From Gorillibacterium massiliense (GTDB lineage: Bacteria; Bacillota; Bacilli; Paenibacillales; NBRC-103111): a stretch of 64,000 nt of DNA. Shown here in pieces: positions 17,125 through 26,674 of this stretch. Within the stretch, counting starts at the first letter, position 1, and every line of letters begins with the position of its first letter. A program made the position numbers and the translations under genes. The notes under the pieces were generated by a model, which was not told the origin of the DNA, made no database searches, and saw only the letters and a program-made list of their open reading frames with translations. The stretch is from positions 62,001 through 126,000 of the forward strand of contig NZ_CBQR020000102.1 of assembly GCF_000455485.1 (NCBI RefSeq), written 5' to 3'.

Positions 17125-17607
17125 TTACTGGAGGCCACCGACAAGTTCCCGATATTTCTCATACCATGCTTTCCACTCGGTTTCTCGGGATTCAATCGTT
17201 CTTCCGTCCAGCAAAGCACCAACCACGTCCAAGCACACATGCCATCCGGCAAGGTCCTTCGGAGTGTGATCGGTTATTTGATTAAGGGTTTCCACCAAGA
17301 GCAACCGGCATCCGCCGGACTCCGGAGCGAGTTCAAACCTGACGCGGTCTTCGCCCCACGTATATTCCAACACGGAGGGGTTTTTCAGTTCTAGAATACT
17401 CATCTTCGCAAATGTGCCGTCCCTCATGTCAAACTTGATGAACCCGCCTTCCCGCAGTTCGCCGACGCTCAATTCGGAGAACCACAACTCCAACTTGTCA
17501 TCCTCAGTCAAATAAGACCACACTTGCCCGACTGGGTGCTTATAATGGCGCTCGAACCGGGCGGTATATCCGTTTTGACCTTGCTTCAGATCAGCCAGCA
17601 TGGGCAT
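17125..17607 (-). CDS. SRPBCC / AHSA1-like protein
   Basis: A 160-residue START-like protein: RFERHYKHPVGQVWSYLTEDDKLELWF near 17-43, DMRDGTF near 62, VLEYTWGEDRVRFEL near 80-93, and C-terminal DLAGWHVCLDVVGALLDG near 117. This layout is typical of the activator-of-Hsp90-ATPase-like SRPBCC family, which binds hydrophobic ligands or acts as a stress factor. Single gene with its own start region; no partner evident. Confidence 0.88.
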   Translation of the reverse strand: MPMLADLKQGQNGYTARFERHYKHPVGQVWSYLTEDDKLELWFSELSVGELREGGFIKFDMRDGTFAKMSILELKNPSVLEYTWGEDRVRFELAPESGGCRLLLVETLNQITDHTPKDLAGWHVCLDVVGALLDGRTIESRETEWKAWYEKYRELVGGLQ

Positions 17608-17666
17608 CTCTCCTCAAAAGAAATTGGCTCCTTTACTTCTTCTACCCCCATTTTACCGGATATGAA

Positions 17667-17702
17667 AAGGACTGTCCGGTAAGATTCACCGTAACAGTCC
17701 TT
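17667..17702 (-). terminator. Terminator of gldA
   Basis: On the minus strand AAGGACTGT pairs perfectly with ACAGTCCTT across an 18-base loop, then TTCATAT. It lies shortly after the glycerol dehydrogenase stop codon. Confidence 0.75.
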
Positions 17703-17729
17703 GCCTGAATATGCCTGACCTAAATGCGT

Positions 17730-18836
17730 TTACTTATCTTTGTACGATTCCGCAATGGCGTTTGCCGCCACAATAGCTTGGTAGACGTCCTCCGGCGTTA
17801 CGGGAAAGGGCATATTCCCCATCGTATCGCTGTCCGCGCATGACAATTCGGCCACTTGACGCCATTCGGCTTCCTCGAATTTTTTGACGCCAAGGTCCTC
17901 GAGGGTCAGGGGCAGTTGAACGTCCTTGATCAACTGAATAACCGTCTCCAGCTCCTCGATCGGGGCATTTTCAAGCACGAGTTGGGTCAATAAGCCGAAG
18001 GTGACCTTTTCACCATGCTGGACCTTGTGCAGGGAGTGAACGGCCGTCATCCCGTTGTGTATGGCATGGGCGGCGGCGAGGCCTCCCGATTCAGCGCCGA
18101 CGCCGCTTAGATAAATGGTGGCCTCGATCGTGTTCTCTACAGCTTTCGTCACGACCTTTTGATTGACGGCGATTTTGGCGTTCACCGCATTTTCCAGCAG
18201 CGTTTCATAACACAAGCGGGCCAGACCCAGCGCCGTATCCGAAGGCTTCTTCAGCACCAGGTTGTCGCCATGGGATTGGTAGCAGGCGCGGGCTTCAAAA
18301 TAGGTGGCTAAAGCATCGCCGATTCCCGCAGCAAAAAATCGCGCCGGAGCGGCGGCCAAAATATCGACGTCGGCCAGAACGATATCGGGATTTTTCGGTA
18401 GAAAGAGATACTCGTCGAAGGAGCCATCCTTCTTATAGATCACGGCCAGCGCGGTGCAGGGGGCATCCGTCGAGGCGATCGTCGGGAAAATGACAACCGG
18501 CAGCTTTTCATAATAGGCGGTGGCTTTGGCGGTATCCAAGGTTTTGCCCCCACCAATCCCGACGACGATATTGCAGCCGGTGCCTCGCACCCGCTCGCGA
18601 TGGCGTTCGATTTCTTCCTTCGTGCATTCGTAATTGAACTTTTCGAAAACGGCTTTGTTGCCCGCTCCTTCAATGGCCGAGCCCGCTTCCTTCTGTGCCC
18701 GCTCCAAAATAAATTCATCGCAGATGATATAGGCATGATCCCCGTAGGTTTTCATGTAATCATTTAATTTGGGAAGCAAATTGCGTCCGGAATAGAACTT
18801 GCTCGGGGAAGTAATCGATTTTACCGTCTCGGTCAT
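17730..18836 (-). CDS. gldA: Glycerol dehydrogenase
   Basis: A 368-residue iron/zinc-dependent alcohol dehydrogenase of the GldA type, oxidising glycerol to dihydroxyacetone with NAD+. Motifs are VVGIGGGKTLDTAKA near 90-104 (NAD binding), FPTIASTDAPCTALAVIY near 117, the metal ligands Asp in GIGDALATYFEARAC near 172, His in AAAHAIHNG near 254 and His in KVQHGEKVTFG near 271. The length matches the family. Divergent from the LLM oxidoreductase, with a ~180-base shared upstream region. Confidence 0.95.
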   Translation of the reverse strand: MTETVKSITSPSKFYSGRNLLPKLNDYMKTYGDHAYIICDEFILERAQKEAGSAIEGAGNKAVFEKFNYECTKEEIERHRERVRGTGCNIVVGIGGGKTLDTAKATAYYEKLPVVIFPTIASTDAPCTALAVIYKKDGSFDEYLFLPKNPDIVLADVDILAAAPARFFAAGIGDALATYFEARACYQSHGDNLVLKKPSDTALGLARLCYETLLENAVNAKIAVNQKVVTKAVENTIEATIYLSGVGAESGGLAAAHAIHNGMTAVHSLHKVQHGEKVTFGLLTQLVLENAPIEELETVIQLIKDVQLPLTLEDLGVKKFEEAEWRQVAELSCADSDTMGNMPFPVTPEDVYQAIVAANAIAESYKDK

Positions 18837-19017
18837 GTGTACGCCTCCATTAGTAGCTAGAATCTGTCCCGACCCTCTCCGTTAGTATGAACATCCGGCA
18901 CTAAAATATGTCGGTGCGGTTGTTGTGCTTTTTGGCCGCTAGTCGGGCATCCGCTTACTAAATTTGAGAATCCATAACCAAATCAGTAAACTGGAGATAG
19001 TGAAGGAGGCAAAACAA

Positions 19018-20076
19018 ATGAGCGATTCGACTGTCATGGAAATCGGGATCAGCACCTTTTTGGAAACAACACCCGACGTTACGACCGGTAAAATCATGAG
19101 CCAAGCCGAAAGGCTGCGCAATGCCGTCGAAGAGATCGTCTTAGCCGACCAAGTCGGGCTTGATGTCTACGGAATTGGCGAACATCACCGTCCCGATTAC
19201 GCCGGTTCGGCACCGGTTGTCGTTCTGGCGGCAGCCGCGAGCATGACCAAACACATCCGGCTGACCAGCGCCGTGACCGTGTTGTCCTCGGACGATCCCG
19301 TGCGAGTCTATCAGGCTTTCGCCACACTGGACGGCATCTCGAACGGCCGGGCGGAAATCATGGCAGGCCGCGGCTCGTTTATCGAATCCTTTCCGCTGTT
19401 TGGGTACAGCCTGGACGATTACAACGAATTGTTCGACGAAAAGCTGGAGCTGCTCCTGGCTGTCCGGGAATCGGAAAAAGTCAGCTGGCGCGGCGGCCAC
19501 CGCCCTGCCATCGATAACCTCGGCGTCTATCCCCGCGCCGTGCAAAATCCGCTGCCTGTGTGGATCGCCACCGGCGGCAATCCAGAGTCGGCGGTACGGG
19601 CCGGGATGCTGGGTCTTCCCGTCGCCTTCGCCATTATCGGCGGCATGCCGGAGCGTTTTGCCCCTCTCGTCGATCTCTACAAAAGTGCCGCGGCAAAAGC
19701 GGGCCATGATCCGGCCAAGCTGTCTATCGCCACCCACTCTCACGGCTTTGTCGGCGACTCCAATGAGGCGACCGCCGAAATGTTCTACGCTCCGACCCAG
19801 GCGCAAATGAACGTCCTCGGCCGGGAACGAGGCTGGGGACAGCCTTATGACCGGGCCGCTTATGACGCCGCCCGCAGCCTGCGGGGTGCGCTCTATGTCG
19901 GCGATCCCGAATACGTAGCCGAGAAAATCCTTCTCCTGCGCAAGAATCTGGGCATCACCCGGTTCTTCATGCACTTGGGCGCCGGAACGATGCCCCACCG
20001 GGAAGTTTTGCGCGCCATCGAACTATTGGGTACCCGCGTCGCCCCCATTGTGCGTAAAGAAATCGCCCGGGGCTGA
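19018..20076 (+). CDS. LLM class flavin-dependent oxidoreductase
   Basis: A 352-residue luciferase-like TIM-barrel protein. Recognisable parts are EIVLADQVGLDVYGIGEHHRPDYAGSAP near 40-66, RVYQAFATLDGISNGRAEIMAGRGSFIESFPLFG near 95-125, and LPVWIATGGNPESAVRAG near 180. The start at 19018 has AGGAGG in AAGGAGGCAAAACAA. FMNH2-dependent monooxygenation of an unknown substrate is expected. An IsdG-like monooxygenase follows 41 bases later on the same strand. Confidence 0.92.
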   Translation: MSDSTVMEIGISTFLETTPDVTTGKIMSQAERLRNAVEEIVLADQVGLDVYGIGEHHRPDYAGSAPVVVLAAAASMTKHIRLTSAVTVLSSDDPVRVYQAFATLDGISNGRAEIMAGRGSFIESFPLFGYSLDDYNELFDEKLELLLAVRESEKVSWRGGHRPAIDNLGVYPRAVQNPLPVWIATGGNPESAVRAGMLGLPVAFAIIGGMPERFAPLVDLYKSAAAKAGHDPAKLSIATHSHGFVGDSNEATAEMFYAPTQAQMNVLGRERGWGQPYDRAAYDAARSLRGALYVGDPEYVAEKILLLRKNLGITRFFMHLGAGTMPHREVLRAIELLGTRVAPIVRKEIARG

Positions 20077-20117
20077 AGCGGTTCATATTCACCAAAATGA
20101 AAAAGGAGCTGTTGAAC

Positions 20118-20450
20118 ATGATCATCGTAACCAACCGCATGAAGGTCAAAAAAGGGATGGGAGCCGCGATGGCCCCCCGTTTTACAGCACCAGGACCGCT
20201 GGATACCACCAAAGGCATCGTAAAGGTGGAAGTCCTGCTAACCCGTAACCTACCCGACCATGATGAACTGAGCGTGAACACTTACTGGGAAACGGATGCG
20301 GACTTTGCCGCCTGGAAAGAAAGCGATGCCTTTAAAACAGCCCACAAGCGCCCGGAAGGCAAAACGGGAGAAGCACCAAAGGAATCGCCGGTCATAAGCA
20401 GCGAAATTATCGTTTACGACATCGCTACTGCGAAAGAAGTGGGAAAATAG
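20118..20450 (+). CDS. IsdG/HmoA-type heme-degrading monooxygenase-like protein
   Basis: A 110-residue ABM-fold protein: MIIVTNRMKVKKGMGAAMAPRF, KGIVKVEVLLTRN, then TYWETDADFAAWKESDAFKTAHKRPEG and the end SSEIIVYDIA. The Asn in TNRM, the Trp in AAWK and the His in TAHK match the three residues (Asn, Trp, His) that bind and ruffle heme in IsdG enzymes, so heme breakdown with iron release is the best guess. The start at 20118 has AAAGGAG upstream. Likely cotranscribed with the LLM oxidoreductase and followed by the long hairpin at 20472. Confidence 0.85.
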   Translation: MIIVTNRMKVKKGMGAAMAPRFTAPGPLDTTKGIVKVEVLLTRNLPDHDELSVNTYWETDADFAAWKESDAFKTAHKRPEGKTGEAPKESPVISSEIIVYDIATAKEVGK

Positions 20451-20471
20451 TCCTTGCGGAAATAAGCATGT

Positions 20472-20576
20472 GAAAAGCCTGTCCCTATTGGTATGTTCTC
20501 CCTATTAAGCAGCCAGGTTAAAAAAAGGAATCTGGCCCTTGGAGCGAGCATATCCTATTATGGACAGGCTTTTTTT
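20472..20576 (+). terminator. Long branched hairpin ending in a T-run
   Basis: AAAGCCTGTCC at its left end pairs with GGACAGGCTTT at its right end. The helix continues imperfectly inward (CTATTGGTATG with CATATCCTATTATGG), and the apex carries a second hairpin, GCCAGGTT / AATCTGGC. Seven T follow. It acts at least as a terminator for the IsdG-like gene, but it is about 100 bases long, much larger than needed. Confidence 0.65.
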
Positions 20577-20707
20577 CATTTTGCGGCACTCATGTTTTGT
20601 TAAAATTATTTATGAATATCTTGCATTTTCATTAATATTTTCATATAATGGGAAAGTGCTAATTTTGTCATATTTTGTAATAAAAACGAACAATGGGACG
20701 GTGGGTA

Positions 20708-21046
20708 ATGGTAACAAAAAGAAGTGTCGCTACAGCTATTATTTTTACTTTTATCACTTGTGGGATTTATGGTATTTATTGGTTTATCTGCCTGACCAAC
20801 GATGTCGGCACATTGAGCGGGGATGACCGTTTCACAGGAGGAAAGCATTTTCTGCTCACCCTTGTGACTTGCGGAATTTGGGGCTACGTATGGTGCTACC
20901 AGCTTGGCAAGCATATTCAAGAAGCCCAAATGAGAAGCGGATACCCGGCATCGGACAATTCCGTCCTGTTCATCATTTTGAACTTATTCGGTTTGTCCAT
21001 CGTTACTTACGGCATTGCACAGGCCGATGTCAACAAATTGGTATAA
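20708..21046 (+). CDS. DUF4234 membrane protein
   Basis: A 112-residue protein with three TM segments: RSVATAIIFTFITCGIYGIYWFI near 3-26, HFLLTLVTCGIWGYVWCYQLG near 48-68, and SVLFIILNLFGLSIVTYGIAQADVN near 85-109. Two T-C-G-I-(Y/W)-G repeats and the late AQADVN are typical of DUF4234. Function unknown. It overlaps the DUF2752 gene, so the pair form one transcript, ended by the terminator at 21453. Confidence 0.85.
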   Translation: MVTKRSVATAIIFTFITCGIYGIYWFICLTNDVGTLSGDDRFTGGKHFLLTLVTCGIWGYVWCYQLGKHIQEAQMRSGYPASDNSVLFIILNLFGLSIVTYGIAQADVNKLV

Positions 21047-21437
21047 GTCCGCCGCTCCTTTTCGGACGGTGAACCGCAAGCTGGTGCACGGCTCCGCGTT
21101 TGGTTTAGGGGGGCTCCTCTACCTTCAGGTTTGGCTGCCGTTAACCGGACTGGCCATCCCCTGCGTCTTCCTCAAAGTAACGGGACTCTATTGTCCAGGC
21201 TGTGGGATGACCCGGGCTGTCCTCTCGATCCTACGATTAGATTTCTATCAGGCGTTCCGCTACAACGCTCTTCTTTTTCTGCTTCTTCCCTTGTTTCTTG
21301 CATATGGGATCACACAGAAGACAGGGCGAAAGCGGCTCGGAAGCGGAATCATGGCGGTCATGCTAATCATGACCCTCGGTTACGGACTGCTGCGGAATTT
21401 TCCGGCCTTTGCTTGGCTGGCTCCGACTACGATTTAA
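21027..21437 (+). CDS. DUF2752 membrane protein
   Basis: A 136-residue protein with two or three TM segments. It holds the DUF2752 signature LYCPGCGMTRAVLSILRLDFYQAFRYNALLF near 50-80, with the invariant C-P-x-C-G-x-T-R. I use the ATG at 21027; a TTG at 21015 is also open. It overlaps the DUF4234 gene by about 20 bases. DUF4234 and DUF2752 genes often occur together in Firmicutes; no function is established. Confidence 0.85.
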   Translation: MSTNWYKSAAPFRTVNRKLVHGSAFGLGGLLYLQVWLPLTGLAIPCVFLKVTGLYCPGCGMTRAVLSILRLDFYQAFRYNALLFLLLPLFLAYGITQKTGRKRLGSGIMAVMLIMTLGYGLLRNFPAFAWLAPTTI

Positions 21438-21452
21438 ATGAATGCAGGCACC

Positions 21453-21502
21453 AAAAAGAAGCCTTCCCCACAGTGTTAACCGGCGGGAAGGCTTCTTTTT
21501 TG
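21453..21502. terminator. Bidirectional terminator
   Basis: AAAAAGAAGCCTTCCC pairs with GGGAAGGCTTCTTTTTT around a 17-base loop, with A-run and T-run on the two sides. It serves both the DUF2752 gene (plus) and the xylanase gene (minus). Confidence 0.95.
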
Positions 21503-21514
21503 CAATCTTCAAAC

Positions 21515-24500
21515 TCAATTCATTAACAATTCATAAATGACAACTGCAGCTTCTGCGCGCGTTGCGGTACCGTTGGGGGAAAACCTCCCGTTCTCCATGC
21601 TGGTGACGATTCCGGCTTGCTGCAATGCTTTAATCGCTTGCGCTGCATAAACCGCGATGCTCGAATCGTCGGTAAATGTGATTGCGTTAACGGTATTTTG
21701 CAGCTTGATATTTGCCTTTTCTGTGGCGCGGTATATCATGACGGCCATGTCCTGCCTGCTAATCTTGTCGTTGATACCGTAAGATCCGTCCGTTTTCCCA
21801 CTGACGATGCCGAGCTGTTGAGCCGAAGCGATTGCCTGATAATACCAGGCACCTGCCAACACATCGGTAAAAGTGCTTGTTGCCAGGTTGTCGTTCAGAT
21901 CCAACGCATTCATCAGCATTTGGGTGAACTCAACTCTGGTAACCTCATTGTTCGGTGCAAAAGTTCCAGTCTTAACGCCGGCAACGATACCCCGTACTTC
22001 GAGAGCTTGAATGCTATCCATTGCCCAAGGAACGATGTTCACGTCCTTGAATGTAGATTCATTGGCTTTAGCAAAGTATTTGCTGAAGTGCTTCGGAGTA
22101 AATTCGACTTTTCCCGTCGCTGCGTTGTATTTCCCATTTTTAACAACTTCCAGCCTGCCGCTGTCATCGATGTAATAAACGACGACGTTGTGTGGATTTT
22201 CACCCGGCTTCAGCGTGTAATCCATGCTGACTTTAACGTCATTACCGATGAATTTCGATATTTTTTCACCGTTTACGCTCAAGCTGAAATTGTAGACGGT
22301 ATTTCCGCCCAGTTGATCCCGGACCATTTCGGACAGCGACGCCGGATCTACGACAGCCACAGACAACTGAACGTTGCCGGTTCCCCTCACGTCGTTATGG
22401 TTCAGCAATTTCGGATCAAGCGTTACGGTAGCCAGACCAGTGTCGATCACAATGGATTGGATCTGATCCGATACCGCTTGAACTTGATCTGTCGGCAAGT
22501 TGACTTGAACTTCTTTAACGCCGGTACTTGATTGCACCTGAATCTTGACGGTTTTGTCCGTAGTTTGACTGATTGCTTGATGGAAGTCATTTGAACTAAT
22601 GGTCACAGATACTATACCATTGCTGTCCGGCTGAGCCTTTGCAGTTATTTGATTATTGTTTACTGTGTTAATAGGACCCTGCGTCGAAGTTGAAGTTGAA
22701 GTCGGTGTTGCAGTCGACGCGGCGTTGACGGTTACAATGCTTGTTGCTGTATGTCCGCCGTCAGCAGTCGTTACAGTAATGGTGGCAGTGCCTGCTCTAA
22801 CAGGTGTGACAACACCAGTGTTGTCCACAATCGCAACACTCGTATCATTGGAGCTCCACGTGACGTTTTTGTTGGTGGCATTAGTCGGCTGAACGGTGGC
22901 GGTTAACGTCGCAGTCGCTCCGCTCACAGTCAGCGAAAGCTTCGATTGGTCGAGGGTGACCCCGGTTACGGAAATGTCTGAGGTTTTGCCGTTCAAGGTC
23001 AACACGCCGAAAATGGATGTGTCCTGATATCCCTGACCGGTCGTATCGTTCCATGCGGCAACACTTTGACGGACTTTGTCTTTCGCGTCATTGATTTGAA
23101 CATCAAAACCAAGTTTACTATCGTTACTAGGTGTAACTTTTTTAAACGGAATCTTCATTTCAACCGTGTAGTTCGTTCCGGAAACGTGAGTTGCCGATAC
23201 GAACCCGTCTGCGATGCTTGCCGGGCTGAATGTCGTTTCGTTATCAAAATTTACTCGATACTGTCCGTCATCATCTTGATAGAACGTAGTCTTGCCATTG
23301 TTTTCGTCCACGAAGACTTCGACGGAATCCTGCTCCCATGCATTTTCATTCGATTTATCCAGTTGCGTGTCGCTAACTTGGACCAGAACATACAAGTTCT
23401 GATCATCCCAGAGTACTTTGGCCACTCCGCTCGCACCTTGCCAGGCCATCTGGTACCGGTTGATCGGGAGCTCGGGAGCTCCGCTCCAAACCGTGTCAAC
23501 CGTTCCGTCAATGACAGGCGTACCAAAAGCAGCGGTGGATTGCCTTGCATCGATTGATCCCGCCGTATGTTGGGAAATAAATGTATCCGGATCGATCACA
23601 CCGTAGTAAGCCGGTTTAGCCTGCAGGTTCTTGTCAAACAATACCGGGTTTTGCGAGGATCGCCAGCTCGTATTGTCATCCATTCCCCAGAAGGTAACTC
23701 GTGCAATATGATCGGCATGAGCTTTGAAGATTTTGAGCAACTGCGCATAGAGGTAGCCTTGGGCGTTCGCAAGCTGATCGGAAAGCTGGTAGTTGCTTCC
23801 TACCGTAACGTCCAGCTCGGTTATGCTGACCTCTACGCCCAAAGAAATAAACTTCTCCAAGGATAGTTCGACATTGGCCGGATTGGTATTGATATTGTAG
23901 TGTCCCTGCATGCCCATGCCATCAATGAGGAGCTTGCCAGAGTGTGACTTAGCATACTTATCATTGAGATCCTTGATCATGTTGTAAATGGCTGTCGCTT
24001 TATTCTGGTTATCTTCGTTATAGTCGTTATAGTAAAGCTTGATATCCCAACCGGGATGCGCGTCCAGTACTTCTCGTGCCGCCAAGAATGCTTGCTCTAC
24101 GTAGTCCGGTCCGATGGCATTATACCATGAACTTTGACGCAACGACGCTTGCCAATCCGCTGGGTTACCCGGGTTATCGTTCATCGCTTCGTTGACGACG
24201 TCCCACGAAATCACCTTGTTGCCGAAATGCTCCATGACCTTTTGGATATGAGTCTTCATATTCTGGAGAGCTTCGTCCCGTCCCAAAGGCGTGGTACCGT
24301 CGGACGTATTCATCCACGTAGGACTCTGCTGATGCCATACCAGCACGTGCCCGTGCATCTTCAATCCCGCAGCCAAGACTTTAGTAACAAGGTCATCGGC
24401 TGCAGAAAAGTCAAGATTGCCATTCGTATCATACAATGCAACAGGCTTCATCGCGTTTCCGGCCGTGGCGACATTATGATGCATCTTCAGAAGATCAAAC

Positions 24501-26134
24501 CGAACCCCGTCCATATCTTCTGCCGATACCACGTTCCCGATGAGGAAGTCATTTTGATAGGCACCTTTGAGCGGAGTCAGGTCTTTCTGTATGGCGGTCG
24601 GGCCCGAGCCCGTGCTTACAAAGCTGACATCATCCATATAGAACGATGCTGTTGCGTCACTGGCGCTTTCCACATAGATGGTCAAATACTCGCCGCCAAC
24701 ACTGTTATAACGGTAGGTTCCCTCATACAGAACCCAGCCGTCGCTCGTGCTGATTGCACTCTTGGCCAGGGCAACATAATTGGCACTGCTTCCATTGCCG
24801 ATTTGCGTGGACAGCTGGAGCTGGGAGCTTGCCGGTTCGATCAGCTTGACCCAAGCCGAAATTTTATATTCGTAACCTTTGTCCACATATTTCTCCACGC
24901 GCAATGAAGGCCCGTGCCACGTGCTTGTCCTGCCCTCTACTTTCAAAGCATAAGAGCCACCTGCGGTATGATTGGCTTCATTGGTGACAGTCAGCGTTTC
25001 CTTGCCTGATCTGCCCACGAAGCCGCCTGCCGATTGATCCTCAAAGGTGATGGTGGAGAAAGGCAGAGCCGCAGGTCGAGGCGTCTCATCAGTGCCGCCA
25101 CCGCTACCCGAAGCCACCTTCTCGGTAATAAGAACATCCCCGATGTAGAACGGAACCGAGGCTCCTTTATCGTTGGATTGAACACGTAGTTTCGTATCTT
25201 TGCTTGTATCCACGGTAAACTCTTTCGTCAGCGTGGAAGCACTTCCGGCTGCAAAGTCTGCGCCGGCTAAGAAACCATAGCTTATGTCAGCAGTTTGAAG
25301 ATAAGCTTGGGCGCCAGCAGGCACCGTCTCACCAGCATCAACATAAACGGATATGGTTACTGTATAGGTTTTACCATTTTCCAAACCGATGTCGCTATAA
25401 TTGAAATCCGCCGCATCAAAATCGTGCGATCTGTTGCTTACAGATAAAGCCTTTCCATCAGCATTACCATCAAACACTTTGTTCGAGACCTGTGTCAGAC
25501 TAGCACTGCCCGATTGCTTTGCAGCTCCTATGTCGTTTGCAAAGGTTTCGTGATAAATGACCGTATCCGTCGCTGCCGATGCTTGTTTAGCCGTAATAAG
25601 AACATCTCCGAGGTAGAACGGAACCGAGACTCCTTTATCGTTGGATTGAACACGTAGTTTCGTATCTTTGCTTGTATCCACGGTAAACTCTTTCGTCAGC
25701 GTGGAAGCACTTCCGGCTGCAAAATCTGCGCTGGCTAAGAAGCCATAGCTTATTGCAGCCGTTTGAAGATAAGCTTGGGCGCCAGCAGGCACAGTCTCAC
25801 CAGCATCAACATAAACGGATATGGTCACCGTATAGGTTTTACCGTTTTCCAAACCGATGTCGCTATAATTGAAATCCGCCGCATCAAAATCGTGCGATCT
25901 GTTGCTTACAGATAAAGCCATTCCATCAGCATTACCATCAAACACTTTGTCCGAGACCGGTGTCAGACTAGCACTGCCCGATTGCTTTGCAGCTCCTATG
26001 CCGTTTGCAAAGGTTTCGTGATAAACTACAGTGTCCGAAGTCTCAGCTTTCACGACCGGGGCAAGCAAGCCTGACGGGGTAAGTAAAGCTGCTACAAGTA
26101 AAATCGAGACGACTCTTTTGAGTTTTCTACTCAT
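21515..26134 (-). CDS. SLH-anchored modular endo-1,4-beta-xylanase (GH10)
   Basis: A 1539-residue secreted enzyme for arabinoxylan/xylan breakdown. Order: signal peptide (~1-30); two near-identical ~156-residue beta-sandwich modules (~32-345, probably CBM4/9- or CBM22-like); a third carbohydrate-binding module (~355-510, CBM22-like); GH10 catalytic domain (~525-865) with the acid/base Glu in [10 protein letters not shown] near 647 and the nucleophile Glu in SITELDV near 771; a CBM9-like module (~880-1060); a Big_2 Ig-like domain (~1068-1145); a linker and ~180-residue unknown region; three SLH repeats (~1355-1539) that bind the pyruvylated secondary wall polymer. Layout matches the large xylanases of Paenibacillus and Clostridium. 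Two CcpA-like sites lie upstream. Confidence 0.95.
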   Translation of the reverse strand: MSRKLKRVVSILLVAALLTPSGLLAPVVKAETSDTVVYHETFANGIGAAKQSGSASLTPVSDKVFDGNADGMALSVSNRSHDFDAADFNYSDIGLENGKTYTVTISVYVDAGETVPAGAQAYLQTAAISYGFLASADFAAGSASTLTKEFTVDTSKDTKLRVQSNDKGVSVPFYLGDVLITAKQASAATDTVIYHETFANDIGAAKQSGSASLTQVSNKVFDGNADGKALSVSNRSHDFDAADFNYSDIGLENGKTYTVTISVYVDAGETVPAGAQAYLQTADISYGFLAGADFAAGSASTLTKEFTVDTSKDTKLRVQSNDKGASVPFYIGDVLITEKVASGSGGGTDETPRPAALPFSTITFEDQSAGGFVGRSGKETLTVTNEANHTAGGSYALKVEGRTSTWHGPSLRVEKYVDKGYEYKISAWVKLIEPASSQLQLSTQIGNGSSANYVALAKSAISTSDGWVLYEGTYRYNSVGGEYLTIYVESASDATASFYMDDVSFVSTGSGPTAIQKDLTPLKGAYQNDFLIGNVVSAEDMDGVRFDLLKMHHNVATAGNAMKPVALYDTNGNLDFSAADDLVTKVLAAGLKMHGHVLVWHQQSPTWMNTSDGTTPLGRDEALQNMKTHIQKVMEHFGNKVISWDVVNEAMNDNPGNPADWQASLRQSSWYNAIGPDYVEQAFLAAREVLDAHPGWDIKLYYNDYNEDNQNKATAIYNMIKDLNDKYAKSHSGKLLIDGMGMQGHYNINTNPANVELSLEKFISLGVEVSITELDVTVGSNYQLSDQLANAQGYLYAQLLKIFKAHADHIARVTFWGMDDNTSWRSSQNPVLFDKNLQAKPAYYGVIDPDTFISQHTAGSIDARQSTAAFGTPVIDGTVDTVWSGAPELPINRYQMAWQGASGVAKVLWDDQNLYVLVQVSDTQLDKSNENAWEQDSVEVFVDENNGKTTFYQDDDGQYRVNFDNETTFSPASIADGFVSATHVSGTNYTVEMKIPFKKVTPSNDSKLGFDVQINDAKDKVRQSVAAWNDTTGQGYQDTSIFGVLTLNGKTSDISVTGVTLDQSKLSLTVSGATATLTATVQPTNATNKNVTWSSNDTSVAIVDNTGVVTPVRAGTATITVTTADGGHTATSIVTVNAASTATPTSTSTSTQGPINTVNNNQITAKAQPDSNGIVSVTISSNDFHQAISQTTDKTVKIQVQSSTGVKEVQVNLPTDQVQAVSDQIQSIVIDTGLATVTLDPKLLNHNDVRGTGNVQLSVAVVDPASLSEMVRDQLGGNTVYNFSLSVNGEKISKFIGNDVKVSMDYTLKPGENPHNVVVYYIDDSGRLEVVKNGKYNAATGKVEFTPKHFSKYFAKANESTFKDVNIVPWAMDSIQALEVRGIVAGVKTGTFAPNNEVTRVEFTQMLMNALDLNDNLATSTFTDVLAGAWYYQAIASAQQLGIVSGKTDGSYGINDKISRQDMAVMIYRATEKANIKLQNTVNAITFTDDSSIAVYAAQAIKALQQAGIVTSMENGRFSPNGTATRAEAAVVIYELLMN
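25099..26037 (-). repeat. 468-bp tandem repeat inside the xylanase gene
   Basis: Two adjacent copies of about 468 bases (156 codons) encode the N-terminal modules. Identical markers such as GCGTGGAAGCACTTCCGGC occur at 25231 and 25699. The copies differ by only a few substitutions, several of them silent, so the duplication looks recent and is kept in frame. Confidence 0.9.
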
Positions 26135-26246
26135 TTAGCGATATCCCCTCCGATATAGTAATATCGAATCCAAAGTGGCCCAGTACAGATAGGGCTGCTT
26201 TCCTTTCCCGAAAACCAATTGAGAACATGCATCCCCCCCAACTTTA

Positions 26247-26262
26247 TTGATAGCGCTTCCAA
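26247..26262. promoter_or_regulatory. Candidate CcpA (cre) site upstream of the xylanase
   Basis: TTGATAGCGCTTCCAA fits the consensus WTGNAANCGNWWNCAW with one mismatch. It lies about 115 bases before the xylanase start, a place where catabolite repression would be expected. Confidence 0.65.
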
Positions 26263-26317
26263 AATAAGTTCTATGTCTCACCTCCTTCGTCCCTCTGACT
26301 GTCAACAGGCTATTGTT

Positions 26318-26333
26318 ATGAAAGCGATTTATT
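26318..26333. promoter_or_regulatory. Second, weaker cre-like site
   Basis: ATGAAAGCGATTTATT keeps the TGAAAGCG core but has two mismatches in the right half. It is further upstream of the same gene and may help the site at 26247. The rest of the 26135-26577 gap is AT-rich with short inverted repeats (for example GCACATTTC near 26521 and GAAATGTGC near 26589) and no gene I can support. Confidence 0.4.
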
Positions 26334-26577
26334 TTGCAGTTTTTATTTTACAATGACTTTTTTTAATGCATAACCCAATGGAATAAAGATGTTAGGCAGA
26401 AAAAGTTTAGATGTTTTTCAAAAAAACGCCATGCGCGACTCAATAACACAATTAGGCGTTAAACTTCCGTCCTCATTATGGGACAATAAAAATGGCAACC
26501 AAGGGTTACTGATTTAGCCCGCACATTTCGAGTTCAAGTCTAAAGGAGCTTTGAAGAAGCCCAAAATTCAAAAAAGG

Positions 26578-26605
26578 TTGCGGCCAAGGAAATGTGCGAT
26601 ATTAT
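26578..26605 (+). promoter_or_regulatory. Predicted sigma-A promoter of the cyclodeaminase operon
   Basis: TTGCGG (26578-26583), a 16-base spacer, and TATTAT (26600-26605). Transcription would start near 26612, upstream of the ribosome-binding site and TTG start at 26675 but downstream of the longer open frame's start at 26594, which supports the shorter protein. Confidence 0.55.
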
Positions 26606-26674
26606 AAAAAAAACGGCTGCACGAATGGCGCATCCGGCTTGGTACAGCGAAAAAAACAGAGGGGGGACCATTCC

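Noticed and set aside
19141-19998. Minus-strand open frame of 285 codons
   Set aside because: Antisense to the LLM oxidoreductase, which has clear family motifs and a good start.
26530-26596. Possible 18-codon leader peptide before the cyclodeaminase gene
   Set aside because: The TTG is only two bases from the AAAGGAGC site and the predicted promoter lies inside the frame, so it would not be transcribed.
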